Shown piece after piece: positions 37,733 through 47,056 of a stretch of DNA of 64,000 nt. The position numbers were made by a program, and so were the translations under genes. The stretch lies in assembly GCF_002252525.1 (NCBI RefSeq), contig NZ_NNRM01000017.1, positions 1 to 64,000 on the forward strand, read 5' to 3'. The notes under the pieces are model-generated. The model was not told the DNA's origin, searched no databases, and worked only from the letters and a program-made list of their open reading frames with translations. The DNA is from Brucella pseudogrignonensis (GTDB lineage: Bacteria > Pseudomonadota > Alphaproteobacteria > Rhizobiales > Rhizobiaceae). Positions within the stretch are counted from its first letter, which is position 1. Each line of letters starts with the position of its first letter.

Positions 37733-37840
37733 TTAGAGCATTTCCAGCAAAAGTGCGAAGCGGTTTTGCGTCGGATAATGCGATAAAAACAAAGAGATCG
37801 AGCATTCCCCATGATTCATCCTGAATAGGAAATGCTCTAA
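37733..37840 (+). repeat. 108-bp palindromic repeat between bvrR and bvrS (contains subfamily A)
   Basis: Perfect 13-bp ends TTAGAGCATTTCC (37733-37745) and GGAAATGCTCTAA (37828-37840) enclose the subfamily A core (37738-37781) and a second segment. It matches the size of the roughly 103-105-bp Bru-RS palindromic repeats described in Brucella, but identity with those is not checked. It fills most of the 173-bp bvrR-bvrS gap. Confidence 0.8.
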
Positions 37841-37860
37841 GAAAGTAAGATTGAAGCGAC

Positions 37861-39666
37861 ATGGTCGCCGAAACCCGGAAAGACAGTGCCGTTACCATGA
37901 GAGAACGTAGGGCGCGGCGGCAACGTTCGCTTTTCCTGCGTCGTCTTTTTGCGCCCTTCAGCCGGTTTCTGGGTCAGTTTCTCTTCTCAAGCCTGACGCG
38001 CCGTATTCTCTTCCTCAATCTTGCAGCCCTTGCCGTGCTTGTTTCCGGCATTCTTTATATGAACCAGTTCCGCGAGGGGCTGATCGACGCCAAGATCGAA
38101 AGCTTGCTCACGCAAGGCAAGATCATTGCGGCAGCTATATCTTCATCCGCAACGGTTGATACCAATTCGCTGATGATCGACCCGGAAAAACTTCTGGAGC
38201 TTCAAGCGGGACAAAGCATTACGCCTTCGCCCGATTCACCGGATAACTGGGAATTCCCGATTAATCCGGAAAAAGTCTCCCCGATGCTGCGCCAGCTGAT
38301 TTCACCGACCAGTACGCGCGCCCGCATTTACGATCATTACGCCAACCTTCTGCTGGATTCCCGCTCGCTCTATGCCCCGGCTTTCGCGTCTGGCGGTCCG
38401 GTTTTCCGTTATGATCTGCCAGCAATCGAAGAAGATGAACCGAGCGCCTGGGAGCGCTTTACCGGTTGGTTCTCACGTCTGTTTTATGGCGGCGGTCTGC
38501 CGCTTTATCAGGAACAGCCAGGCGGTAATGGTCTTGCTTATCAGGAAATCGTTCGTGCGCTGACCGGCTCTCCGCAAACAGCACAGCGGCGTAACCAGCA
38601 GGGCGAATTGGTCGTTTCGGTGGCAGTGCCCATCCAGCAGTCACGCGCTATTCTGGGCGTCCTTTTGCTTTCGACCGAAGGTGACGATATCGACAAGATC
38701 GTGCAGGGCGAACGCATGGCCGTTTTCCGGGTCTTTGGCGTTGTGGCCGCGGTCATGGTTATCCTGTCGCTGTTTTTGGCGTCGACGATTGCAAGCCCAT
38801 TGCGGAAGCTGGCGGCTGCCGCCGACCGTGTGCGTCTTGGTGTTAAGAGCCGTGAGGAAATTCCGGATTTCTCCGAACGTCAGGACGAAGTGGGGCATCT
38901 TTCGACCTCTATCCGCGCAATGACCGACGCGCTTTATACGCGCATCGAGGCGATTGAGAGTTTCGCAGCTGATGTGAGCCACGAGCTGAAAAACCCCCTC
39001 ACCTCGCTGCGCAGTGCCGTTGAAACGCTGCCGCTCGCCAAGAACGATGATTCGCGAAAACGCCTGCTGGATGTGATCCAGCATGATGTGCGCCGCCTGG
39101 ATCGCCTGATTACCGATATTTCTGATGCCTCGCGTCTGGATGCAGAGCTCGCGCGCGAACATTCCGACCGCGTCGATATGAAGACGCTGCTCAACAGTCT
39201 GGTCAATGCTGCGCGCGAAGTTCGCCGCAACAAGGTTGGTACAGAGATTGTATTCAATACGGGCAAGTTCCCGGCGGGCAAGAAGGGCTTCTTCGTTGCC
39301 GGTCACGATCTGCGTCTGGGACAAGTCATCAGCAACCTGATCGAAAATGCGCGTTCTTTCGTGCCGGAAGATACGGGCCGCATTGAAGTTACCCTGACTG
39401 GTGAAGGTGGCCGTTTGCGTGTTCTGGTCGAAGATAACGGCCCCGGTATTCCGATTGAAAATATCGAGCGTATTTTCGAGCGCTTCTATACTGACCGCCC
39501 CGCATCGGAAGCTTTCGGCCAGAATTCGGGTCTTGGGCTGTCGATCAGCCGCCAGATCATTGAAGCTCATGGTGGTACGCTGACAGCAGAAAATATCATT
39601 GATGCGGATGATCCGGATCAGATGAAGGGCGCCCGCTTCATCGTCGATCTTCCGGCTAGCGCGTAA
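37861..39666 (+). CDS. bvrS: Sensor histidine kinase BvrS (ChvG)
   Basis: This 601-aa membrane sensor phosphorylates BvrR. It has a basic N-terminus, TM1 (LFLNLAALAVLVSGILYM, about residues 50-67), a periplasmic domain (about 70-275), TM2 (VVAAVMVILSLFLASTIA), a HAMP linker, the H-box FAADVSHELKNPLTSLRSA (His about 375) and the ATPase motifs NLIENARSF and DNGPGIP, GLGLSISR. The periplasmic domain is the likely signal receiver; in ChvG homologues the periplasmic inhibitor ExoR binds here. Confidence 0.96.
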   Translation: MVAETRKDSAVTMRERRARRQRSLFLRRLFAPFSRFLGQFLFSSLTRRILFLNLAALAVLVSGILYMNQFREGLIDAKIESLLTQGKIIAAAISSSATVDTNSLMIDPEKLLELQAGQSITPSPDSPDNWEFPINPEKVSPMLRQLISPTSTRARIYDHYANLLLDSRSLYAPAFASGGPVFRYDLPAIEEDEPSAWERFTGWFSRLFYGGGLPLYQEQPGGNGLAYQEIVRALTGSPQTAQRRNQQGELVVSVAVPIQQSRAILGVLLLSTEGDDIDKIVQGERMAVFRVFGVVAAVMVILSLFLASTIASPLRKLAAAADRVRLGVKSREEIPDFSERQDEVGHLSTSIRAMTDALYTRIEAIESFAADVSHELKNPLTSLRSAVETLPLAKNDDSRKRLLDVIQHDVRRLDRLITDISDASRLDAELAREHSDRVDMKTLLNSLVNAAREVRRNKVGTEIVFNTGKFPAGKKGFFVAGHDLRLGQVISNLIENARSFVPEDTGRIEVTLTGEGGRLRVLVEDNGPGIPIENIERIFERFYTDRPASEAFGQNSGLGLSISRQIIEAHGGTLTAENIIDADDPDQMKGARFIVDLPASA

Positions 39667-39673
39667 TTTCGAC

Positions 39674-40144
39674 ATGACACCCGAACAGGAAAAAAGCGGT
39701 CTCCATGCAACAACTGTTCAGTTGCAGGGACGCGGTGTCATGCTGATGGGAAAATCCGGTGCCGGAAAGACAGAACTCGCCCTCACCCTGATTGAGCGCG
39801 CCAAGATGCGCGGCGATCAGGCTTGTCTTGTTGCCGATGATCGCACGCTTCTGCATTTGGAAGGTGAAAGACTTGTCGCGAGTGTTCCCGATGCGCTCGC
39901 CGGAGGGGTTGAGATTCGCGGTGCAGGTCTGTTCACTGTTGCTTATGTGAAACAGACGCCGCTTGATCTTGTGGTCATGCTGGTTGGACGCGATGAAGCC
40001 GAGCGTTATCCCAGCGGCGAAAAATGGCAGTTTGACGATATCGAGGTGCCGCGCCTCTTACTGCCTGCGCTGTCGTCAAATGGCGATTCCAACGCGCTTT
40101 CCCGGGCTATAGAGGCCAGTCTCTTCTACAAGACTTGGCCGTGA
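39674..40144 (+). CDS. hprK: HPr kinase/phosphorylase, short alphaproteobacterial form
   Basis: A 156-aa kinase domain that phosphorylates HPr on the regulatory serine. The P-loop LMGKSGAGKTELAL (about residues 23-36) is present, followed by DDRTLLHL and VEIRGAGLFTVAY, the HprK signature. It lacks the N-terminal domain of Firmicutes HprK (about 310 aa), which is normal for alphaproteobacteria. It starts 7 bp after bvrS and is probably in the same transcript. Confidence 0.93.
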   Translation: MTPEQEKSGLHATTVQLQGRGVMLMGKSGAGKTELALTLIERAKMRGDQACLVADDRTLLHLEGERLVASVPDALAGGVEIRGAGLFTVAYVKQTPLDLVVMLVGRDEAERYPSGEKWQFDDIEVPRLLLPALSSNGDSNALSRAIEASLFYKTWP

Positions 40145-40254
40145 CAATTCGAATGATTATATAATTCATAAGAATCCAAAAGACGTGCCTAACGCTGCGG
40201 CATTTTGCTTTTTTCAAGGCAGAGCTGAAATTTTTCACTTGATATCAAGATTTG

Positions 40255-40301
40255 CCCTGCCAAGATGCACAACTCGTCGGCTAGAGGCCGGCAGGGTTTT
40301 T
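40255..40301 (+). terminator. Hairpin with T-run before the EIIA-Man gene
   Basis: CCCTGCC (40255-40261) pairs with GGCAGGG (40290-40296) over a 28-nt span that holds a smaller inner hairpin, and TTTTT follows. It may end the bvrR-bvrS-hprK transcript or attenuate the downstream genes. The rest of the 40145-40360 gap has no assigned feature. Confidence 0.55.
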
Positions 40302-40360
40302 GTGCCATCTGCGCCTTTGGCGGGTTCAAGCGGCGGGTACACGACAGGAGCTTTTAAAGT

Positions 40361-40762
40361 ATGATCGGACTCGTGCTTGTTACGCACGGAAGGCTGGCCG
40401 AAGAGTTTCTCCATGCGGTTGAGCATGTGGTTGGCCCGCAAGACAATTTCGAGACCGTATGTATCGGTGCCGAAGATGACATGGAACAGCGTCGTCGCGA
40501 TATTGTCGATGCCGTTGATCGTGCCGATAATGGCAGAGGTGTCATCGTTCTGACGGATATGTTCGGCGGCACACCGTCGAATCTGGCTATTTCGGTGATG
40601 GAAGAAGGCAAGATCGAGGTGATCGCTGGTGTGAACCTGCCGATGCTCATCAAGCTTTCAAGTGTTCGTATTGGTGGAGACATCAAGACGGCACTGCGCG
40701 AAGCGCAGGATGCGGGGCGTAAGTACATCAATGTTGCAAGTCAGGTTCTGACAGGAAAGTAG
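40361..40762 (+). CDS. ptsM: PTS EIIA component, mannose family
   Basis: A 133-aa single-domain EIIA-Man. The phosphorylated His is in VLVTHGRLAEEFLHAV (His about 9), and the fold motif TDMFGGTPSNLAI is present. With HPr and HprK but no sugar permease nearby, it is most likely part of a regulatory phosphotransferase chain rather than a transporter. Confidence 0.93.
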   Translation: MIGLVLVTHGRLAEEFLHAVEHVVGPQDNFETVCIGAEDDMEQRRRDIVDAVDRADNGRGVIVLTDMFGGTPSNLAISVMEEGKIEVIAGVNLPMLIKLSSVRIGGDIKTALREAQDAGRKYINVASQVLTGK

Positions 40763-40765
40763 TCC

Positions 40766-41080
40766 ATGCATCCAACCGTAGCCGTTACCGGCGAATACGA
40801 TGCCGATAGCGCCTCGTCCCGGTCTTTCGAGATCGTCAACAAGCGCGGACTTCACGCCCGCGCATCGGCTAAATTTGTGCAGCTCGTCGACGGTTACAAC
40901 GCTCATGTCCGCGTCAGCAAGGACGGAATGACTGTTGGCGGCACGTCGATCATGGGTTTGATGATGCTGGCAGCCTCCCCGGGCTGCTGCATCGACGTTC
41001 GCGCATCTGGCGAACAGGCTGACGCCGTGCTCGATGCACTTCAGACACTTATTGCCGATAAGTTCGGCGAGGAGTGCTGA
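40766..41080 (+). CDS. ptsH: Phosphocarrier protein HPr
   Basis: A 104-aa HPr. The catalytic His is in NKRGLHARASAKFV and the regulatory Ser site, target of HprK, is in GTSIMGLMMLAAS. An N-terminal extension of about 17 residues precedes the usual domain start. It lies 3 bp after the EIIA-Man gene. Confidence 0.94.
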   Translation: MHPTVAVTGEYDADSASSRSFEIVNKRGLHARASAKFVQLVDGYNAHVRVSKDGMTVGGTSIMGLMMLAASPGCCIDVRASGEQADAVLDALQTLIADKFGEEC

Positions 41081-41186
41081 GTCTCCGGGCGTTCCGCTGC
41101 TTCTCAATCAATTGATATAGACACATAAAGATTTCTTTATGTTGCGTTGTGCTGTGCGTGCTGATCTGCTAATCAGAACGCCAGCC

Positions 41187-41214
41187 GAAGCCCTTTCGCA
41201 TCCTTTTGGGCTTC
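41187..41214 (+). promoter_or_regulatory. Hairpin in the ahcY leader
   Basis: GAAGCCC (41187-41193) pairs with GGGCTTC (41208-41214) over a 14-nt loop, 26 bp before the ahcY start codon. I could not match the leader to a known SAM or SAH riboswitch. Confidence 0.4.
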
Positions 41215-41239
41215 TAAACAAATTTGATTGGAGCAGATG

Positions 41240-42640
41240 ATGACCGCAAGTCAGGATTTTGTCGTCAAGGATCTCGGTCTTGCCGATTGGGGCCGCAAGG
41301 AACTCGATATTGCTGAAACCGAAATGCCGGGCCTGATGGCCGCGCGCGAAGAATTCGGCAAGTCGCAGCCGCTCAAGGGCGCGCGCATCTCCGGTTCGCT
41401 GCATATGACGATCCAGACCGCCGTGCTGATCGAAACACTGAAGGCGCTCGGCGCCGATGTGCGCTGGGCTTCCTGCAATATTTTCTCGACGCAGGATCAT
41501 GCAGCGGCAGCGATTGCAGCCACCGGCACGCCGGTTTTCGCCATCAAGGGCGAAACGCTTGAAGAATATTGGACCTATACCGACAAGATCTTCCAGTGGA
41601 CGGATGGCGAACCATCCAACATGATCCTCGATGATGGTGGCGATGCTACCATGTATATCCTGATCGGCGCGCGCGCTGAGGCTGGCGAAGACGTTCTTTC
41701 CAAGCCTGAAAGTGAAGAAGAAGAAGTTCTGTTCGCTCAGATCAAGAAGCGTATGGCTGAAACCCCAGGCTTCTTCACGCGTCAGCGCGATGCGATCAAA
41801 GGTGTGACCGAAGAAACCACCACAGGCGTCAATCGTCTTTACCAGCTGCAGAAGAAGGGCCTCCTGCCCTTCCCGGCAATCAACGTCAATGACAGCGTCA
41901 CCAAGTCGAAGTTCGACAACAAGTATGGCTGCAAGGAATCGCTGGTTGACGGCATCCGTCGCGGTACAGACGTCATGATGGCTGGCAAGGTTGCTGTCGT
42001 TTGCGGTTATGGCGACGTTGGCAAAGGCTCGGCTGCATCGCTCGCTGGTGCCGGTGCCCGCGTGAAGGTCACGGAAGTTGATCCTATCTGCGCGCTTCAG
42101 GCTGCAATGGACGGCTTTGAAGTCGTAACGCTCGATGACGCAGCTTCGACCGCTGATATCGTGATCTCGACGACCGGCAATAAGGACGTCATCACGCTCG
42201 ATCATATGCGCAAGCTGAAGGATATGGCCATCGTCGGCAATATCGGTCACTTCGACAATGAAATTCAGGTTGCAGGACTGCGTAACCTGAAATGGACCAA
42301 CGTGAAGCCACAGGTCGATCTGGTTGAATTCCCGGATGGCAAGCGCATCATCCTTCTGTCGGAAGGCCGCCTGCTCAACCTCGGCAACGCAACCGGCCAT
42401 CCAAGCTTCGTTATGTCGGCTTCCTTCACCAATCAGGTTCTGGGCCAGATCGAACTCTTCACGCGTACCGACGCGTATAAGAATGAAGTCTATGTCCTGC
42501 CAAAGCACCTCGATGAGAAGGTTGCACGCCTGCATCTCGACAAGCTCGGCGCCAAGCTGACTGTGCTTTCTGAGGAACAGGCCGCATATATCGGCGTAAC
42601 GCCGCAGGGCCCATTCAAGTCGGAACACTACAGGTATTAA
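41240..42640 (+). CDS. ahcY: Adenosylhomocysteinase (S-adenosylhomocysteine hydrolase)
   Basis: A 466-aa NAD-dependent tetrameric enzyme that splits S-adenosylhomocysteine to adenosine and homocysteine, keeping methylation going. The motifs [26 protein letters not shown], the NAD-binding [13 protein letters not shown] and the C-terminal HYRY are all family signatures. The start 41240 was chosen because GGAG precedes it by 6 nt; two ATGs stand in tandem at 41237 and 41240. Confidence 0.97.
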   Translation: MTASQDFVVKDLGLADWGRKELDIAETEMPGLMAAREEFGKSQPLKGARISGSLHMTIQTAVLIETLKALGADVRWASCNIFSTQDHAAAAIAATGTPVFAIKGETLEEYWTYTDKIFQWTDGEPSNMILDDGGDATMYILIGARAEAGEDVLSKPESEEEEVLFAQIKKRMAETPGFFTRQRDAIKGVTEETTTGVNRLYQLQKKGLLPFPAINVNDSVTKSKFDNKYGCKESLVDGIRRGTDVMMAGKVAVVCGYGDVGKGSAASLAGAGARVKVTEVDPICALQAAMDGFEVVTLDDAASTADIVISTTGNKDVITLDHMRKLKDMAIVGNIGHFDNEIQVAGLRNLKWTNVKPQVDLVEFPDGKRIILLSEGRLLNLGNATGHPSFVMSASFTNQVLGQIELFTRTDAYKNEVYVLPKHLDEKVARLHLDKLGAKLTVLSEEQAAYIGVTPQGPFKSEHYRY

Positions 42641-42670
42641 TTACCCGTTAACCATACTGCTACATCTTGT

Positions 42671-42707
42671 AGGTCGGGCATCTTTACGTTGCCCGGCCTT
42701 TATTTTT
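42671..42707 (+). terminator. Terminator of ahcY
   Basis: AGGTCGGGCA (42671-42680) pairs with TGCCCGGCCT (42690-42699, one G-U), followed by TTATTTTTG. The rest of the 309-bp gap to divL has no coding sequence I can support; it holds two GANTC sites, at about 42729 and 42758. Confidence 0.85.
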
Positions 42708-42949
42708 GCGTGCAACACGCTTCACGCGGATTCACGGTGAGGGTATTGTGAAGACGAATCAATGTGTTTTGACGGGTGTTTGCGTTGGGCGTTTTTTGCC
42801 GGTTCAGGCGAAAGACGGGCGACCTATTCATCCTCGAAACATGTCTGGCTTTCAGCATTGTGGCGATGCGAGAGAGCTGGAATGAAGAATTTTGAAATAC
42901 GGGAGTCCTCTTTTTGAGAATGCTTCCGGGCGGCGGAGACAAGGGAAAT

Positions 42950-45514
42950 ATGCCAGAGACCGGCTCAACGGGGAGCTTGCGGAGCAAATCCGCATACAGC
43001 GCAGGCAGGCACCTGAAAGCATCGCTTTCATTGGCTGCAAGCCCTCTCAAACGGGTTGTTCTCAAGGCTTCAGTTTCCTTTGCCGCACTTGTTGCGGCTG
43101 TTCCGGCATTTGCACAAGGCGCTGAAAATTCGGCACGTATCGAATTGCCTTTCGGTGGCAGCGTTGGTGCTTTTGAAGTCATCCAGTTTTCGATGTTTTT
43201 GGGCGCCATGGGCGCAGCCCTGCTCTCGGCTGGCTGGCTTATCCGCGACCGCTCAAAAATTGCGCATCAGAACAATGATTTGCGCTCGCGCCTCTCGGAT
43301 ATGAATCTGACCGCGCAGCGCAATGAAGCGTTGCTTAATCTCAAAGATCAGCGTGCAGTTGTCTGGGATGCCCATGGCGCGCGTGCCGATGTGGTCGGGC
43401 AACTGCCGTTTGATAGCGGCGCGCCACAGGATCGCTCGCATTTCCTCGCTTTTGGTCGCTGGCTGCGTCCGCAATCGGTTGCCGAGCTTGAACGCGCGGT
43501 TTCTGCGCTGCGTGAGCAGGCCCATGCTTTCGATCTGACGGTCGAAACCAGCAATGGCACCCTGCTCGACGTCTATGGCCGCACTTCGGGTAGCTTTGCT
43601 ATCGTGCGTTTCCTTGGTCTTCAGGGCGTGCAGGCCGAGCGTGCAGCGCTTCAGGCACAGAACCGCGAGCTATCAGAAAAACTGGCTTTGTTGCGTCATC
43701 TGCTCGACCGTCTTGAACAGCCGGTCTGGGTGCGTGGCACCGATGGACGCATGGAATGGGTCAATGCCGCCTATGCGCGGGCTGTGGATGCTGTAGACGG
43801 CACACAGGCAACGTCCGAGCGTCGCGAGCTTTTTGGCGCGCAGGCCCGTCAACGTCTGGAACGTGATCGGTTTGCAGAGCCTGATCTATATGAAAAACTG
43901 CCTGCCGTCGTGCGTGGCGACCGCCGCATTTTTGATGTGACGGATGTGAGTGCGGAGGCAGGTTCTGCCGGTCTGGGCTTTGATCTCAGCGAAGTCGAGC
44001 AGATCCGCGAAGAATTAAGTCGCACATTGAAGAGCCATGCCGAGACGCTCGATCAGCTTTCAACCGCTGTGGCGATCTTCGATCCAGATATGAAGCTGCA
44101 ATTCTTCAATCAGGCTTTCGTTTCGCTCTGGTCGCTCGATACGGCCTGGCTTGAGACACATCCGAGCAATACGCTGCTGTTTGATCGTCTGCGTTCGGAA
44201 GGCAAGCTGCCGGAACAGCCGGAATGGCGCAAATGGAAGGATTCCATGCTTGCGGCCTACCGCGCTGTCGAGCCGGAAGAACATATGTGGCATCTGCCGG
44301 ATACCCGTATCCTGCGCGTGGTTGCCAATCCGCATCCGCAAGGCGGCGTGACGTGGTTCTTTGAGAACATGACCGAGAAGTTCGAGCTTGAAGGCCGTTA
44401 CAACACGCTGATCAAGGTACAGGGCGAAACGCTCGACCATCTTGGAGAAGCCGTCGCCGTGTTCGGCTCCGATGGCCGTTTGCGCCTTTCCAATCCGTCT
44501 TTTGCCGACCTCTGGTCGCTGCCTGCAGCCATCACCGTTGAAGGCACGCATATCTCAACCATTTCCAAGCTCTGCGGCCAGCGTGGCGGCGATGGCATCT
44601 GGGACGATTTCGTTTCCTCTGTCACCGGCTTCCTGGATGAGCGCAACGGGCGCATGGGGCAGGTTGAACTTGATGACGGTGTGATCCTTTCCTATGCGGT
44701 GGTGCCACTGCCGAAAGGTCAGACGATGCTCACTTTCATCGATGTCACCGATACGGTGCGCGTTGAACGGGCGCTCAAGGAAAAGAACGAAGCGCTTTCG
44801 CTTGCCGATCAGATCAAGAACGACTTCGTGCAGCATGTGTCTTACGAGCTGCGTTCGCCGCTGACAAACATCATCGGCTTTACCGAGCTGCTACAGACAC
44901 CGGCCTTTGGCTCGCTCAATGAGCGCCAGCTGGAATATCTGGATCATATCGGCACATCGTCTGCCGTGCTTTTGACCATCGTCAACGATATTCTCGATCT
45001 GGCAACGGTCGATGCAGGCATCATGCAGCTCGATATCGATGATGTCGCTGTCATGGATGAAATTTCGGCTGCGGCAAAGCGTGTGAGCGAGCGTCTGCAG
45101 GAGCATGACATCGCTCTCAATGTCGATATTGCCGATGATGTGGAAACCTTCAGAGCCGACGCCAATCGCGTGCGTCAGGTGCTGTTCAATCTCCTGTCCA
45201 ACGCCTCCAATTATGCACCGGAAGGTTCCACTGTTTCGCTGCAGGTTGTCCGCGAAGGCACGGATATTCTGTTTGCCGTGCATGATGACGGTCCGGGGAT
45301 GCCGGGCGATGTGCTTGATACTGTGTTCAAGCGTTTCCAGGCCTATCAGAACGGCGGTCGCAGACGCGGCGTGGGGCTTGGCCTTTCCATCGTGAAAAGC
45401 TTTGTCGAACTGCATGGCGGTCGCGTGGAAATCGAAACCGGCGCAGATATCGGAACCACCGTTATTTGTCGCTTCCCGGCGGAAGCGCGCAGCTTCCGTG
45501 TTGCCGCCGAATAA
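42950..45514 (+). CDS. divL: DivL-type tyrosine pseudo-histidine kinase
   Basis: An 854-aa PAS-rich kinase-like protein. A signal-like or first membrane helix (VVLKASVSFAALVAAVPAFA) and a second helix (VIQFSMFLGAMGAALLSAGW) are near the N-terminus, several PAS domains follow, then DHp and ATPase domains. The DHp motif is HVSYELRSPLT with Tyr (about residue 632) where histidine kinases have His. N-box LLSNASNYAPEG, DDGPGMP and GLGLSIVKS remain. In Caulobacter DivL has the same substitution and controls the CckA-CtrA pathway with DivK. ATG 42950 has AAGGGA before it. Confidence 0.93.
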   Translation: MPETGSTGSLRSKSAYSAGRHLKASLSLAASPLKRVVLKASVSFAALVAAVPAFAQGAENSARIELPFGGSVGAFEVIQFSMFLGAMGAALLSAGWLIRDRSKIAHQNNDLRSRLSDMNLTAQRNEALLNLKDQRAVVWDAHGARADVVGQLPFDSGAPQDRSHFLAFGRWLRPQSVAELERAVSALREQAHAFDLTVETSNGTLLDVYGRTSGSFAIVRFLGLQGVQAERAALQAQNRELSEKLALLRHLLDRLEQPVWVRGTDGRMEWVNAAYARAVDAVDGTQATSERRELFGAQARQRLERDRFAEPDLYEKLPAVVRGDRRIFDVTDVSAEAGSAGLGFDLSEVEQIREELSRTLKSHAETLDQLSTAVAIFDPDMKLQFFNQAFVSLWSLDTAWLETHPSNTLLFDRLRSEGKLPEQPEWRKWKDSMLAAYRAVEPEEHMWHLPDTRILRVVANPHPQGGVTWFFENMTEKFELEGRYNTLIKVQGETLDHLGEAVAVFGSDGRLRLSNPSFADLWSLPAAITVEGTHISTISKLCGQRGGDGIWDDFVSSVTGFLDERNGRMGQVELDDGVILSYAVVPLPKGQTMLTFIDVTDTVRVERALKEKNEALSLADQIKNDFVQHVSYELRSPLTNIIGFTELLQTPAFGSLNERQLEYLDHIGTSSAVLLTIVNDILDLATVDAGIMQLDIDDVAVMDEISAAAKRVSERLQEHDIALNVDIADDVETFRADANRVRQVLFNLLSNASNYAPEGSTVSLQVVREGTDILFAVHDDGPGMPGDVLDTVFKRFQAYQNGGRRRGVGLGLSIVKSFVELHGGRVEIETGADIGTTVICRFPAEARSFRVAAE

Positions 45515-45529
45515 GGTAAACGGGGCTTT

Positions 45530-47056
45530 ATGAGCACCCCAATCAGTAGCCCGATAACCCGTCTTGAATTGTTCCTGCCCGATGAGGCTGCGACCAAACG
45601 CTTTGGCGAGGATTTCGCCTTGGCGCTGGTCAAAGGCGATCTCGTTACTTTATCGGGCGATCTTGGCGCCGGTAAATCCTCGCTCGCACGCGCCGTCATT
45701 CGCGCGATTGCCGATGATGAGGGGCTTGAGGTGCCAAGCCCGACATTCACGCTGGTGCAGAGCTATGAGGCGCTGCGCTTGCCCGTCGCTCACGCTGATC
45801 TTTACCGGATTTCGCATGGCGAAGAGCTGGATGAGCTGGGACTTGTCGAGTTTCTCGAAGATGGTGTTGTGCTGTCCGAATGGCCGGAACAGGCGGAAGG
45901 TTTTCTGCCAGAGCCGAGCTTTGCCGTCACATTAACCCACGAAGGGGCAGGGCGGCGCATCGCAATTAGCGGGTCGGAAGCCGCGATTTCGCGTCTTGAG
46001 CGCACGCTGAAAATCCGCACTTTCCTGGAAAACAACGACCGGGCAGGGGCCACGCGCCGCTATTTGCAGGGCGATGCTTCACCGCGCAAATATGAGATTA
46101 TCGACAGTGCGCACGGCGTTGAAATTCTGATGAATGCGCCCGCGATGCCCTACGATCCGCCATTGCGCAACGGCAAGTCCTATCGCCAGCTTGCGCATAT
46201 TGCAGAGAATATTCAGGCTTTCGTGGCCATTGATGATCTGCTTGCGAAAAATGGCCTGCGCGTGCCGCAAATGCGCGCTATTGATATTGATGCAGGACTG
46301 CTGATCCTCGAAAATCTCGGGCTTGAGGGCATCAGGGCTCCATCGGGTGAGCCGGTGGCTGAACGCTATGAAGCGGCTGGACGGTTTCTTGCGCATCTTC
46401 ATGGGGTTCAGTGGCCCGACCATGCGCCTGTTGCAGGCTATCCAGATCACATCATTGCACCTTTTGATCGTGATGCGATGATCATGGAAGTGAGCCTTGT
46501 CGGGCAATGGTATGCGCCACGCATGATGGGCCGCAAGCTGACTGATGCAGAAGCGCAGGCTTATGAAGCGGCATGGGACAAAGTTCTCGACGCTATTGCG
46601 GATTGCGAGAAAAGCCTGCTGCTGCGTGATTATCATTCGCCAAATCTGTTCTGGTTTGAGGATGCGCAAGGCGCAAACAAGATTGGCACGATCGACTTTC
46701 AGGACGCGATGATCGGCCCTGCTGCCTATGATGTCGCGTCGCTGGCGCTTGATGCTCGCGTGACGATTACGCCGGAGCTCGAAAAGGCAGTGGTGGATGC
46801 CTATCGCGATGAACGCCGCAAGCTTGGCCATGTGTTTGACGAAGCGGCTTTCCGCATGGCTTATGCCGCCATGGGTGCGCAGCGCAACGCCAAGCTGCTG
46901 GGTCTGTTCGTGCGGCTTGATGAACGTGATGGCAAGCCGCATTATCTCGCGCATCTGCCCCGCATTCACGACTATCTTAGCCGCGTCCTAAAGCATCCGG
47001 TCATGGCGCCGGTCGCCCGCTGGTTTGATGATCTCGCATTGCTGGAGAAACAATGA
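45530..47056 (+). CDS. tsaE: TsaE ATPase fused to AmgK-like sugar kinase/phosphotransferase
   Basis: A 508-aa two-domain protein. The N-terminal TsaE domain (about residues 1-150, P-loop GDLGAGKSSLARAV) is the ATPase of the tRNA t6A37 threonylcarbamoyl system. The C-terminal part (about 165-508) has an aminoglycoside-phosphotransferase fold with LLLRDYHSPNLFW and GTIDFQDAMIGPAAYD. Its closest relatives are AmgK kinases that phosphorylate MurNAc/GlcNAc in peptidoglycan recycling. The next gene, murU, supports this. Fusion or overlap is common in Hyphomicrobiales. Confidence 0.9.
   Translation: MSTPISSPITRLELFLPDEAATKRFGEDFALALVKGDLVTLSGDLGAGKSSLARAVIRAIADDEGLEVPSPTFTLVQSYEALRLPVAHADLYRISHGEELDELGLVEFLEDGVVLSEWPEQAEGFLPEPSFAVTLTHEGAGRRIAISGSEAAISRLERTLKIRTFLENNDRAGATRRYLQGDASPRKYEIIDSAHGVEILMNAPAMPYDPPLRNGKSYRQLAHIAENIQAFVAIDDLLAKNGLRVPQMRAIDIDAGLLILENLGLEGIRAPSGEPVAERYEAAGRFLAHLHGVQWPDHAPVAGYPDHIIAPFDRDAMIMEVSLVGQWYAPRMMGRKLTDAEAQAYEAAWDKVLDAIADCEKSLLLRDYHSPNLFWFEDAQGANKIGTIDFQDAMIGPAAYDVASLALDARVTITPELEKAVVDAYRDERRKLGHVFDEAAFRMAYAAMGAQRNAKLLGLFVRLDERDGKPHYLAHLPRIHDYLSRVLKHPVMAPVARWFDDLALLEKQ

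Noticed and set aside
41081-41239. SAM-II or SAH riboswitch before ahcY
   Set aside because: The leader has one simple hairpin but lacks the conserved core sequences I know for these classes.
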